Assembly: GCA_022792885.1 (NCBI GenBank) | Contig: JAAWBX010000026.1 | Coordinates: forward strand, 62,001-126,000 | DNA: 64,000 bases | From: Lachnospiraceae bacterium | GTDB lineage: Bacteria; Bacillota; Clostridia; Lachnospirales; Lachnospiraceae | Direction: 5' to 3' | Part shown: in pieces, positions 1 to 7,325 of the stretch | Numbering within the stretch: position 1 is the stretch's first letter | Layout of the letters: each line of letters opens with the position of its first letter | The notes under the pieces: model-generated | What the model was told of the DNA's origin: nothing | Seen by the model: only the letters and a program-made list of their open reading frames with translations | The model's database searches: none | Translations under genes and position numbers: made by a program

Positions 1-3000
1 TCCATTTCCCGTCCATCGTCGGATTTCCGAACTCGTCCACATACTGGGTAGCCACCTGCCCGGCCTCAAATAACCGGTCCAGCCACGCCTCCCCGGCTAC
101 AAAACGGCCTTCTCCATGGGAAACGGGAATCGCATAAGTCTTCCCCAATTCCGCCCCGAGAAGCCAGGGCGAACGATTGCTTACCACTTTCGTATACGCG
201 ACCCGGGAAACGTGCCGTCCGATCGTATTGTACGTCAGCGTCGGGGAAGTTTCGCTCTGAGGACGAATCTCCCCGTAAGGAACCAATCCCAGCTTGATCA
301 GAGCCTGGAAACCGTTGCAAATGCCGAGGACCAGCCCGTCCCGTTCCCGCAAAAGCTTCTCCGCCGCGTTCTTCATACGCTCATTGCGAAACGCCGTGGC
401 AAAAAACTTCGCCGACCCCTCCGGCTCGTCCCCCGCCGAAAAACCGCCCGGGAACATCAAAATCTGAGCCTGTGCGATCGCTTTTTCAAATTCCTCCACC
501 GATTCCCGGATATCCTCGGCCGTCCGATTTCGGAATACCCTTGTAACAACCTCGGCTCCGGCCCGGACGAACGCCCGCTCGCTGTCATACTCGCAATTCG
601 TCCCCGGAAATACCGGGATAAATACCGTGGGCTTCGCCGTTTTATGCCGGCACACATAAATCTCCGACGCCCGATATACCCCTGTGGACACCGTTTCTTT
701 TTCCGCCCCGGAGTTCGTCGGGAACACCTTCTCCAACGGCGCCTCCCAGGCCGCCTCCGCTTCCGCAAGGGAAATCTTTTCTTCCCCCCAGGACAGGCAG
801 GCGTCCGCCGTAACCTCGCCGATCACCCGGCCTTTTGCCGAAAGCTCCGCCTCCGCAGAAACTTCCGCCACAATATTGCCCCAGCCGGGACAAAACAGTT
901 CGCCGGTCTTTAAACGATCCGATAATTTCACGCCCAGCCCGTTTCCGAAAGCCATCTTCGAAACCGCCTCGCCGACTCCGTTCCGTTCGATCTCATAAGC
1001 CGACACGATCCGTCCCGCCCGAATATCTTCCCGAATCGCCCGATACAGTTTCAGGATCTCCCCGTAATCCGGCATATCATATTCGTCCTTCTCAATGGAA
1101 AACAGAACCAGCCGGTTCCCCGCTTTCTTAAGTTCCGGCGTGATGATATGCTTTCCGTCGGCGACATTCACCGCGAAAGAAACCAGCGTAGGCGGAACGT
1201 CCAGATCCTCAAAACTGCCGGACATGCTGTCCTTGCCGCCGATCGAAGGCAGTCCCAAGCCCATCTGGGCCTCATAAGCGCCCAAAAGCGCCGCAAAAGG
1301 AGCCCCCCAGCGTTCGGGATCCTCATTCATCCTCTTAAAATATTCCTGGAACGTAAAACGGATTTTTGTCACATCCCCGCCGGCCGCCGCGATCTTGCCC
1401 ACCGAAGAAACCACCGCGTAAGCGGCCCCGTGATAGGGACTCCAGGAGGACAGGTAAGGGTCAAAACCATAACTCATCATGGTCACGGTGTCCGTCTCCC
1501 CCGATACCGGCAGCTTGGCCACCATGGCCTGCGTCTCGGTCAACTGATATTTCCCGCCATAAGGCATCAGGACCGAACCCGCTCCGATCGAAGAATCGAA
1601 TTTCTCCACCAACCCCTTCTGAGAGCAGACATTCAAATCCCCCAACGTCTCAAGCCACTTCGTCTTTACATCGGAAATCTCCGGCACACCGGCAAAAGGG
1701 CTTCCCGCCTTATCCGGCACTTCCACGACCACATCCGTCTCCTGGTGAGCGCCGTTCGTATCCAGGAACGCCCGGCTCAGATCCACGATCACCCGATCCC
1801 GCCAGCGCATGACAAGACGGGGCTCCTTCGTCACGACCGCCACCGGGGTCGCTTCCAGATTCTCTTCCGCCGCGTATGCCAAAAATCTCTCTTCATCCTT
1901 CGGATCCACCACAACGGCCATCCGCTCCTGGGATTCCGAGATCGCAATCTCCGTGCCGTCCAGCCCCGCGTACTTCTTCGGCACCAAATCCAGGTTAATA
2001 TCCAGGCCGGCCGCCAGCTCGCCGATCGCCACGGACACGCCGCCCGCCCCGAAATCGTTGCATTTCCGGATCAGACGGCTGACCTCCTCCCTGCGAAACA
2101 GCCTCTGAATCTTCCGTTCGGTCGGCGGATTCCCTTTCTGCACTTCCGCGCCGCAGGTTTCCAGGGAAGAAATCTCGTGTTTTTTGGAGGATCCGGTCGC
2201 GCCTCCCAAGCCGTCCCGTCCCGTCCGTCCGCCCAAAAGGATAATAACGTCCCCGGGATCGGACGTCTCGCGGATCACCGCCCTCCGCGGGGCCGCCCCC
2301 ATCACCGCGCCGATCTCCATGCGTTTCGCCGCATAATCCGGGTGATAAATCTCTTTCACATAACCTGTCGCCAAGCCGATCTGATTGCCGTAAGAACTAT
2401 ACCCGGCGGAAGCGTCCCACACCAGTTTCTTCTGCGGCAACTTCCCCGTCATCGTGTCTTTCACGGAAACCGTGGGATCCGCGGCACCGGTCACCCGCAT
2501 CGCCTGATACACATACGTCCGTCCCGACAAGGGATCCCGAATCGCACCGCCCAGACAGGTGGCCGCGCCGCCGAAAGGCTCGATCTCCGTCGGATGGTTG
2601 TGCGTCTCATTCTTAAAATTCACCAGCCACTCTTCCGTCTTCCCGTCCACTTCCACGGGAACCACGATGCTGCAGGCGTTAATCTCATCGGACTCTTCCT
2701 GGTCCGCAAGCTTCCCTTCCCTCTTCAGCTTCCGCATGGCGATCAGCGCCAGATCCATCAGGCAGACGAACTTGTCCTCCCGCCCCGCAAACAGCTCCCG
2801 GTGATCCTTTTTATACTTTTCATAGGAGGCTTCCATGGGAACCCGGTAATCCCCCTCGGTAAATGAAATATTCTTCAGCTCCGTCTGGAACGTGGTGTGG
2901 CGGCAGTGATCCGACCAATATGTGTCCAGCACCCGAATCTCCGTCACCGAAGGATCTCTCTTCTCTTCATCACGGAAATAATTCTGAATATGCCGAAAAT

Positions 3001-3580
3001 CCTTCCAAGTCATAGCCAGTTTCAGGGAAGCATATAATTCCTCCAATTCCGCGCCCGCCATCCGGATAAAACCGTCCAGAATTTTCACGTCCTCCGGCAC
3101 CGGAAAAACCGCAATCAGCGTCCCCGGCTTCTCCTCGCAGGCCGGCCGGGAATCCACGGGATTGATGCACAGACCGCGGATCGCCGCCAGCGACTCCTCC
3201 CCGATCTGTCCGGACAGCACGTACGTCGTGGCGGTTCGGATCACCGGTTCCTCCTCTTCCTTCAAAAGCTTCACACACTGTTCCGCCGAATCGGCCCTCT
3301 GATCAAACTGCCCGGGCAGATATTCCACGGAAAATACCGTATCCTGCGCGCTTCTGTCAAAGGTATCCTCATATAAAATATCCACCGGCGGTTCCGAAAA
3401 AATGGTCCCTTTGGCAAGCTCGTAGGTCTCCCCGGAAATATTCTCAATATCATACCGGATCAGCACGCGCACACCTTCCACTTCCCGGATCCCCAGATAA
3501 TCGCGGATATCGTCGGCCAGCTTTTTCGCGGCGACTGCAAAAGGGGGTTTCTTTTCCACATAAATTCTTTTTACGCTCAT
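1..3580 (-). CDS. purL: Phosphoribosylformylglycinamidine synthase (FGAM synthase), 3' end outside window
   Basis: Catalyses the fourth step of purine synthesis, the ATP- and glutamine-dependent conversion of FGAR to FGAM in the cytoplasm. About 1193 codons are in the window, so this is the long single-chain form with PurS-like, synthetase and glutaminase parts. The N-terminus reads MSVKRIYVEKKPPFAVAAKK. The C-terminal glutaminase is visible, with GICNGFQ carrying the nucleophile Cys near residue 1088 and SHGEGR further on. No stop occurs before base 1; the family usually ends around 1250 residues, so roughly 60 are missing. The ATG at 3580 has AAAGGAG five bases upstream. It has its own promoter and a 190-base leader holding a cysteine-rich peptide and a terminator, so attenuation is likely. 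Long open frames on the opposite strand here are antisense shadows. Confidence 0.97.
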   Translation of the reverse strand, partial: MSVKRIYVEKKPPFAVAAKKLADDIRDYLGIREVEGVRVLIRYDIENISGETYELAKGTIFSEPPVDILYEDTFDRSAQDTVFSVEYLPGQFDQRADSAEQCVKLLKEEEEPVIRTATTYVLSGQIGEESLAAIRGLCINPVDSRPACEEKPGTLIAVFPVPEDVKILDGFIRMAGAELEELYASLKLAMTWKDFRHIQNYFRDEEKRDPSVTEIRVLDTYWSDHCRHTTFQTELKNISFTEGDYRVPMEASYEKYKKDHRELFAGREDKFVCLMDLALIAMRKLKREGKLADQEESDEINACSIVVPVEVDGKTEEWLVNFKNETHNHPTEIEPFGGAATCLGGAIRDPLSGRTYVYQAMRVTGAADPTVSVKDTMTGKLPQKKLVWDASAGYSSYGNQIGLATGYVKEIYHPDYAAKRMEIGAVMGAAPRRAVIRETSDPGDVIILLGGRTGRDGLGGATGSSKKHEISSLETCGAEVQKGNPPTERKIQRLFRREEVSRLIRKCNDFGAGGVSVAIGELAAGLDINLDLVPKKYAGLDGTEIAISESQERMAVVVDPKDEERFLAYAAEENLEATPVAVVTKEPRLVMRWRDRVIVDLSRAFLDTNGAHQETDVVVEVPDKAGSPFAGVPEISDVKTKWLETLGDLNVCSQKGLVEKFDSSIGAGSVLMPYGGKYQLTETQAMVAKLPVSGETDTVTMMSYGFDPYLSSWSPYHGAAYAVVSSVGKIAAAGGDVTKIRFTFQEYFKRMNEDPERWGAPFAALLGAYEAQMGLGLPSIGGKDSMSGSFEDLDVPPTLVSFAVNVADGKHIITPELKKAGNRLVLFSIEKDEYDMPDYGEILKLYRAIREDIRAGRIVSAYEIERNGVGEAVSKMAFGNGLGVKLSDRLKTGELFCPGWGNIVAEVSAEAELSAKGRVIGEVTADACLSWGEEKISLAEAEAAWEAPLEKVFPTNSGAEKETVSTGVYRASEIYVCRHKTAKPTVFIPVFPGTNCEYDSERAFVRAGAEVVTRVFRNRTAEDIRESVEEFEKAIAQAQILMFPGGFSAGDEPEGSAKFFATAFRNERMKNAAEKLLRERDGLVLGICNGFQALIKLGLVPYGEIRPQSETSPTLTYNTIGRHVSRVAYTKVVSNRSPWLLGAELGKTYAIPVSHGEGRFVAGEAWLDRLFEAGQVATQYVDEFGNPTMDGKW

Positions 3581-3605
3581 GACGACTCCTTTGCTTGTGA
3601 TAAAT

Positions 3606-3648
3606 AAAAAGAAGCTGCTCCCCGGTTTTCCCGGAAACAACTTCTTCC
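3606..3648 (-). terminator. Intrinsic terminator (candidate attenuator) in the purL leader
   Basis: Read on the minus strand, an arm starting AGAAGTTGTTTCCGG pairs through a GAAAA loop with CCGGGGAGCAGCTTCT and is followed by TTTTTATTT. The stem is about 15 bp with some G-U pairs and one bulge. It lies between the purL promoter and the purL ribosome binding site, so it would stop most transcripts before purL unless it is disrupted. CCCGAAA just upstream can pair with TTTCCGGG of the 5' arm, which offers a possible but weak antiterminator. Confidence 0.85.
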
Positions 3649-3653
3649 ATCGC

Positions 3654-3737
3654 TTATTCCTGACAGATTTTCGGGCAGACTCCCCCCGTGCAACAACAAC
3701 AGATCGCTGCCAAATGGTTCCCGCGGGGTGCCTTCAT
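3654..3737 (-). CDS. 27-residue cysteine-rich leader peptide upstream of purL
   Basis: A short open frame starts at ATG 3737 with AAGGAG nine bases upstream and ends at TAA 3654, seven bases before the terminator stem. The peptide begins MKAPRGNH and contains LAAICCCCTGGVCPKIC. Four adjacent Cys codons (TGT TGT TGT TGC at 3690-3701) and two later Cys codons make six of 27. Promoter, ribosome site, run of one codon type, terminator and structural gene are arranged as in leader-peptide attenuation, with the ribosome sensing charged tRNA-Cys. Why purine synthesis should respond to cysteine is unclear. The peptide could instead act itself, for example by binding metal, or the bases could be conserved as RNA structure. 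I do not recognise a named family. Confidence 0.65.
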   Translation of the reverse strand: MKAPRGNHLAAICCCCTGGVCPKICQE

Positions 3738-3775
3738 CGTCCGTGTCTCCTTCTCCTTCGACTTTTTCCGTCTTG

Positions 3776-3804
3776 ATTATACCCCGAATGAAGCCGAATG
3801 GCAA
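3776..3804 (-). promoter_or_regulatory. purL promoter, TTGCCA-17-TATAAT
   Basis: Minus strand -35 TTGCCA (3804-3799), a 17-base spacer and a perfect -10 TATAAT (3781-3776). It overlaps the last codons of the flavoprotein gene. Transcription should start near 3769, giving a leader of about 190 bases. Confidence 0.8.
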
Positions 3805-5696
3805 CCGTTTTTCTTCAAAAGCGCCTCTTCCGCCGCCCGATACCCCGCTTCCCGCCCCAACGTATTGGCAATGCTGATACTCTGCCCCGGCACAGAAGTG
3901 GTATATTGAGCGCCAAACCGGCAGCCGCTGCAGTTACCTGTGGCAAAAAGCCCCGGTATCGGCTCGAAACGCTCGTCCAGCACCCGCTGATCTTCATCAA
4001 TCAAAAGGCCTCCTACCGTCACCAGAAGCTTTAAAGACTGCCCGCCCGGACGACGGCTGTCCTTCTCCTGGCCGCAGGCGTAAAAAGGCGGATGGCAGAT
4101 CTCGTGCATCAGAGAAGCCTCCTTGCCAAATTCCGCGTCACGTCCCTCCCGGCACATGGCATTGTAGCGGTAAAATGTCTCCAGAAAGGTTTCCCGTGCG
4201 CTCTCCTCCGGATATATCCGGCCCGCCAGCTCTTCCGGAGTCCTCGCCGAATATAAGATCCGGCCCTTCCCCGTCGCATACCCCTTCTCGCCGGCGGTTT
4301 CCGCCTTTTGCAAAAGTTCCCGCCTCTCCCGCATCAGGGCGTCGTCCCGGTAATCCAGGCTCCCGTGGCAGGGGGCCTGATACGTTTCCTGCACCCAGAT
4401 ATGCGAATCAAAAATCCCGTAAAGCATCCCGTCCGGCTGTCTGGCGCCCGGCAGAGCCGCCAAGATATGCGTTCCGAAACCCTCGTTGGAATAACGCCGG
4501 CCGAAGCGGTTAACCCGAAGGACCGCCGCCGATCCGATCACTTCGAAACCCGGAAAAGAATAATTGCCGCCCATGGCTCCGTGACTCCTGGGCTCCAGGC
4601 GGCCGCCGGCCCAGACCCCCATCAAGATCCCGCTTCCGTCCCAGCCATGTCCCGAAAAATCGGCTCCCGGTTCGATCAAATCCGCCGCCTCCGTCAAAAG
4701 ATCCTCGCACATCCGAGGATTTTTGCTGTAATCGCCGGCCGCCAGAACCACGCTCTTCGCCGCAACCTTCAGCCAAGCTCCGTCACTCCCGCGCGCCAGC
4801 ACGCCTGTCACCGCGCCGTTCTCCTCTCTCAAGATCCGCTCCGCTTTCATACCGAAGAAAAATCTCGCTCCCTGCCCGGCCGCCTTTTCCTGATTGGCCT
4901 TAAGTACCCGATTCTGCAGAGGAACCCCCAGGCAGGCCGTTCCGGGCCAGGCATGGATGCCGTTTAAAATTTCCGGCATGTGAGGATTCTTCGGTACGAG
5001 AAAAAGACGGATGGATTCTCGTTCTTTTTCGGACAGAACTTCCGTCATCCAGTCAAAACATTCGCCGCTCTTCTCGGCAAACCGACGAATCAGTCGGTAA
5101 TTCGAGCGGTTCCCCGTCCGCAGTTGCCAGTCGTTGACAAAAACGTCCACATCCACCCAAGGCGCGCCATGAGCCAGAGCCCAGGCAGAATTGATCGCGC
5201 CAATCTCCCCGATCCCCAAAAAAAGCTGACTGTCCTTCTCCTGCTGTTCCAGAACGACTACCCGCGCTCCCGCAACTTCGGAGGCGGCGCGGGCCGCGCA
5301 GGTTCCCGCCTGGCCCGCGCCGATAACAACGACGTCCGCTTCCACCCGTTCCCCGACGTCCTCGTCCGAAACAGGCGCGGGCGGTTCCTGCCACGAAAAA
5401 CGGCGATAGGATTTCGGCGCTTCCGGCTCCGCCTCCTCCGGCTTTTCCACGGAAGCGCCTTTTGCTTCCTCCGAACGGCTCCCCGAAGGCTCTTCCAAAA
5501 CCGCCTGAAACCAGATTTCTTCTTCTCTGCCTTCCGGATATATCACGGTAAAACGCAGTTCTTCCTCCGAGCAGCGTCCGGCATGGGCTTTTCCTCTGGC
5601 CTGTTTTTCTTTACAAAACGCTTTCAGCCAGGCAACCGGATCCTTCACAAGCTCTTCGGCCTCATTTCCGTTGTGAAAAAGACGATATTCTTTCAT
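3777..5696 (-). CDS. FAD-dependent fumarate reductase/succinate dehydrogenase-like flavoprotein (cytoplasmic)
   Basis: A 639-residue protein of the FAD_binding_2 family. An unassigned, charged N-terminal segment of about 120 residues precedes the dinucleotide fold ADVVVIGAGQAGTCAARAA. The C-terminal flavin contact is seen in the segment around GLFATGNCSGCRFGAQYTT. There is no signal peptide, Tat motif or FMN-attachment domain, so it probably works in the cytoplasm, unlike the exported relative at 7326-9317. Family members reduce fumarate, urocanate or other enoates, or oxidise their products; the substrate cannot be told here. ATG 5696 has AAGGAG eight bases upstream. It follows ribU by 60 bases on the same strand, so it is probably co-transcribed from the FMN-riboswitch promoter. 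Confidence 0.85.
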   Translation of the reverse strand: MKEYRLFHNGNEAEELVKDPVAWLKAFCKEKQARGKAHAGRCSEEELRFTVIYPEGREEEIWFQAVLEEPSGSRSEEAKGASVEKPEEAEPEAPKSYRRFSWQEPPAPVSDEDVGERVEADVVVIGAGQAGTCAARAASEVAGARVVVLEQQEKDSQLFLGIGEIGAINSAWALAHGAPWVDVDVFVNDWQLRTGNRSNYRLIRRFAEKSGECFDWMTEVLSEKERESIRLFLVPKNPHMPEILNGIHAWPGTACLGVPLQNRVLKANQEKAAGQGARFFFGMKAERILREENGAVTGVLARGSDGAWLKVAAKSVVLAAGDYSKNPRMCEDLLTEAADLIEPGADFSGHGWDGSGILMGVWAGGRLEPRSHGAMGGNYSFPGFEVIGSAAVLRVNRFGRRYSNEGFGTHILAALPGARQPDGMLYGIFDSHIWVQETYQAPCHGSLDYRDDALMRERRELLQKAETAGEKGYATGKGRILYSARTPEELAGRIYPEESARETFLETFYRYNAMCREGRDAEFGKEASLMHEICHPPFYACGQEKDSRRPGGQSLKLLVTVGGLLIDEDQRVLDERFEPIPGLFATGNCSGCRFGAQYTTSVPGQSISIANTLGREAGYRAAEEALLKKNGCHSASFGV

Positions 5697-5756
5697 CTCC
5701 TGTCTCCTTCCTGCCGCTCATTGGTTTTCCCGCCCCCGCGCTCTCTTCGCCGTCTT

Positions 5757-6407
5757 CTACTCCGCCTGAACCTTTTTCGAACGTTCCTTCTCCGGAAGCA
5801 TCTCAATATTCATGCTCTTGAATAACCGGCTCACCCGCTTATAAAGAATAAACGTCACCCCGGAGGTCGCCCCGTATTTTACCAGATTAAAGGGAACGAT
5901 TCCGATCAGAAGTACGCCCCAGTAACCGGTAATATAAGGATTCACCGTCTGACACATGGCAACAATATCTTCAATCTGCATTCCGAATACATTCGCGTAC
6001 ATAGGGATCATCAGATAAGCGTTCCCCAGCACGGAAGAAGCCGCGGTAAAAAACGTCGCCACCGTCATACCGAGCACCGCGCCCTTCTTCGTCGTTATCT
6101 TGCGATAAATCCAGGCGGCCGGCAATACATAGCTTAAACTCCCGATCAAATTGGCCAGCTCTCCCACCAGAAGCGTCTCCGAACCGCCCAAAAACAGTTT
6201 AATCAGGATTTTTACCGCAATGATCAGGCACCCTGCCGCCGGCCCCATCAAAAACGCGCCCAAAAGCGCCGGCAGCTCACCCAGATCAAACTTCAAAAAG
6301 GGCGGCATCAAAGGGATCGGAAAATTAAAATGCATCAGGATCCCGCTTAAGGCGCCGAACATGGCGATAATAACCAGTTTCTTCGTGGTAAGTCTGTTTT
6401 CTTTCAT
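5757..6407 (-). CDS. ribU: Riboflavin ECF transporter substrate-binding component
   Basis: A 216-residue integral membrane S component. It begins MKENRLTTKKLVIIAMFGAL and has about six hydrophobic segments, with the FDLGELPALLGAFLMGP stretch typical of RibU-like proteins. It binds riboflavin and works with a shared EcfA/EcfA'/EcfT energising module, which is not in this window. ATG 6407 has AAGGAGGTTCAG directly upstream. The FMN riboswitch at 6651-6765 and its terminator lie in the leader, supporting riboflavin specificity and repression when FMN is plentiful. The cytoplasmic flavoprotein follows downstream. Confidence 0.92.
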   Translation of the reverse strand: MKENRLTTKKLVIIAMFGALSGILMHFNFPIPLMPPFLKFDLGELPALLGAFLMGPAAGCLIIAVKILIKLFLGGSETLLVGELANLIGSLSYVLPAAWIYRKITTKKGAVLGMTVATFFTAASSVLGNAYLMIPMYANVFGMQIEDIVAMCQTVNPYITGYWGVLLIGIVPFNLVKYGATSGVTFILYKRVSRLFKSMNIEMLPEKERSKKVQAE

Positions 6408-6572
6408 TCTGAACCTCCTTGTTTTCGCGCTGTCTCAGACGGAAAGCCGCCCGCAGCAAATTTCCGGATCTCTCAGAAGGCTCTCAAGTTTTTCACAACG
6501 CACGCGCCGGACCTGCCGTCCGTTCTTTTCTCGAACCGGGAGCGGTCTTCTTTTTCACATGCGGGTAATAAA

Positions 6573-6600
6573 AGAGCCCCAAATCTGAGATTCAGGGCTC
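6573..6600 (-). terminator. Expression-platform terminator of the FMN riboswitch
   Basis: On the minus strand GAGCCC pairs with GGGCTC, with an inner AATCT/AGATT segment, followed by TTTTATTA. It lies 50 bases after the aptamer and before ribU, as expected for FMN-induced termination. Confidence 0.85.
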
Positions 6601-6650
6601 GGATCGACTTTCCCAAAATACGAAAACATCGCATCGGTCAAAATCATCCC

Positions 6651-6765
6651 GTCTTCTTCCATCCGGACTATACCGTCGGCATCGGAATTGCACCGATTCA
6701 ATCGCGCAGCATGCGCGAGTCGTGGGCTGTACCACCGGTGAGGAATTGCACCTCGCCCTGAAGAC
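6651..6765 (-). ncRNA. FMN riboswitch (RFN element)
   Basis: The minus strand carries the canonical RFN landmarks in order: TCTTCAGGGCGAGGTGCAAT, CCTCACCGGTGGTA, AGCCCACGA, a variable stem with CGCGCATGCTGCGCG, ATCGGTGCAATTCCGAT, then CCGACGGTATAGTCCGGATG and the closing GAAGAAGA. The distal strands pair to form the six-helix junction. It precedes a terminator and ribU. Confidence 0.97.
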
Positions 6766-6782
6766 TGTTTCTTACAAAATTT

Positions 6783-6810
6783 ATTATAACACGAAACGCG
6801 AAAAATGCAA
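6783..6810 (-). promoter_or_regulatory. Promoter of the FMN riboswitch-ribU transcript, TTGCAT-16-TATAAT
   Basis: -35 TTGCAT (6810-6805) and -10 TATAAT (6788-6783) stand 18 bases before the first conserved base of the aptamer, a normal distance. The rest of the 425-base gap between the DUF3784 gene and ribU (6408-6832) is riboswitch, terminator and about 130 bases of leader in which I see nothing more. Confidence 0.8.
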
Positions 6811-6832
6811 GCGGGTTTTGTCTGCGAAGCCA

Positions 6833-7147
6833 TTACTTCCGCAGACGATCCCCGGTATTCGCAAGGATCACACCCGCAAAAAACACAATGAAAAGAATCC
6901 CCAAACCGATCCCAAAAACCGTCATATTCCCCCGGACCGAACCGGCCGCAATCACCAGCCAGCAGCCCGCCAGCGCAAACGTAAACTTCCCCATAAACCT
7001 GCACAGGGCCTTCTCATCATATCTCGCCTTTTCTTCCGACGGCATCGTATTATAACCCGCGATCAGACACTTACCTTTTCCCCGCCAGAAAATCCCTCCC
7101 AGAAGCAGTAAAAACATTATGATTCCAATATGGATAACCAGCAACAT
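6833..7147 (-). CDS. DUF3784 family small membrane protein
   Basis: 104 residues with a first membrane helix (MLLVIHIGIIMFLLLLGGIF), the family-typical middle AGYNTMPSEEKARYDEKALC, then two more hydrophobic helices. The function of DUF3784 proteins is unknown. The frame is open further upstream, with ATG codons at 7168 and earlier, but the strong promoter's -10 lies at 7181-7186, so transcripts begin near 7174. The ATG at 7147 is the first start with a ribosome site (GAGAGGGTG, about seven bases upstream). It is monocistronic between its promoter and the riboswitch promoter. Confidence 0.85.
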   Translation of the reverse strand: MLLVIHIGIIMFLLLLGGIFWRGKGKCLIAGYNTMPSEEKARYDEKALCRFMGKFTFALAGCWLVIAAGSVRGNMTVFGIGLGILFIVFFAGVILANTGDRLRK

Positions 7148-7180
7148 ACGAATCACCCTCTCAGACATTTTTATATTCTT

Positions 7181-7209
7181 ATCATACCAATCGCTCTGTT
7201 TTATGTCAA
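7181..7209 (-). promoter_or_regulatory. Promoter of the DUF3784 gene, TTGACA-17-TATGAT
   Basis: Perfect -35 TTGACA (7209-7204), 17-base spacer and -10 TATGAT (7186-7181). Its position sets the start of the DUF3784 protein at 7147. Confidence 0.8.
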
Positions 7210-7264
7210 TGATTATATACCGTCTCGACCGGACTATCCTCACCCGGTAAGGAAGCTCCATGGC

Positions 7265-7305
7265 AAAAAACGGGAGGCGCCCTTCAAAAATCCAGGGCGC
7301 CTCCC
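7265..7305 (-). terminator. Terminator of the exported flavin reductase gene
   Basis: A perfect 12-bp stem, GGGAGGCGCCCT with AGGGCGCCTCCC, a 10-base loop and GTTTTTTG, 20 bases after the stop codon at 7326. Confidence 0.95.
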
Positions 7306-7325
7306 AAGGGGAAAACCTATTCGTT

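Noticed and set aside
1148-2866. Long plus-strand open frame of 572 codons
   Set aside because: It is antisense to purL, whose translation shows clear family motifs; the plus-strand product is Arg/His/Pro-rich and has no recognisable domain, as expected for a shadow in GC-rich coding DNA.
3606-3770. Known purine-related riboswitch (ZTP, guanine, PRPP) in the purL leader
   Set aside because: I looked for the conserved cores of these aptamers and did not find them; the leader reads better as a translated Cys-rich peptide plus terminator. A covariance search would settle it.
6555-7004. Minus-strand frame of 149 codons across the FMN riboswitch
   Set aside because: It reads through the conserved aptamer and terminator; the RNA structure explains these bases.
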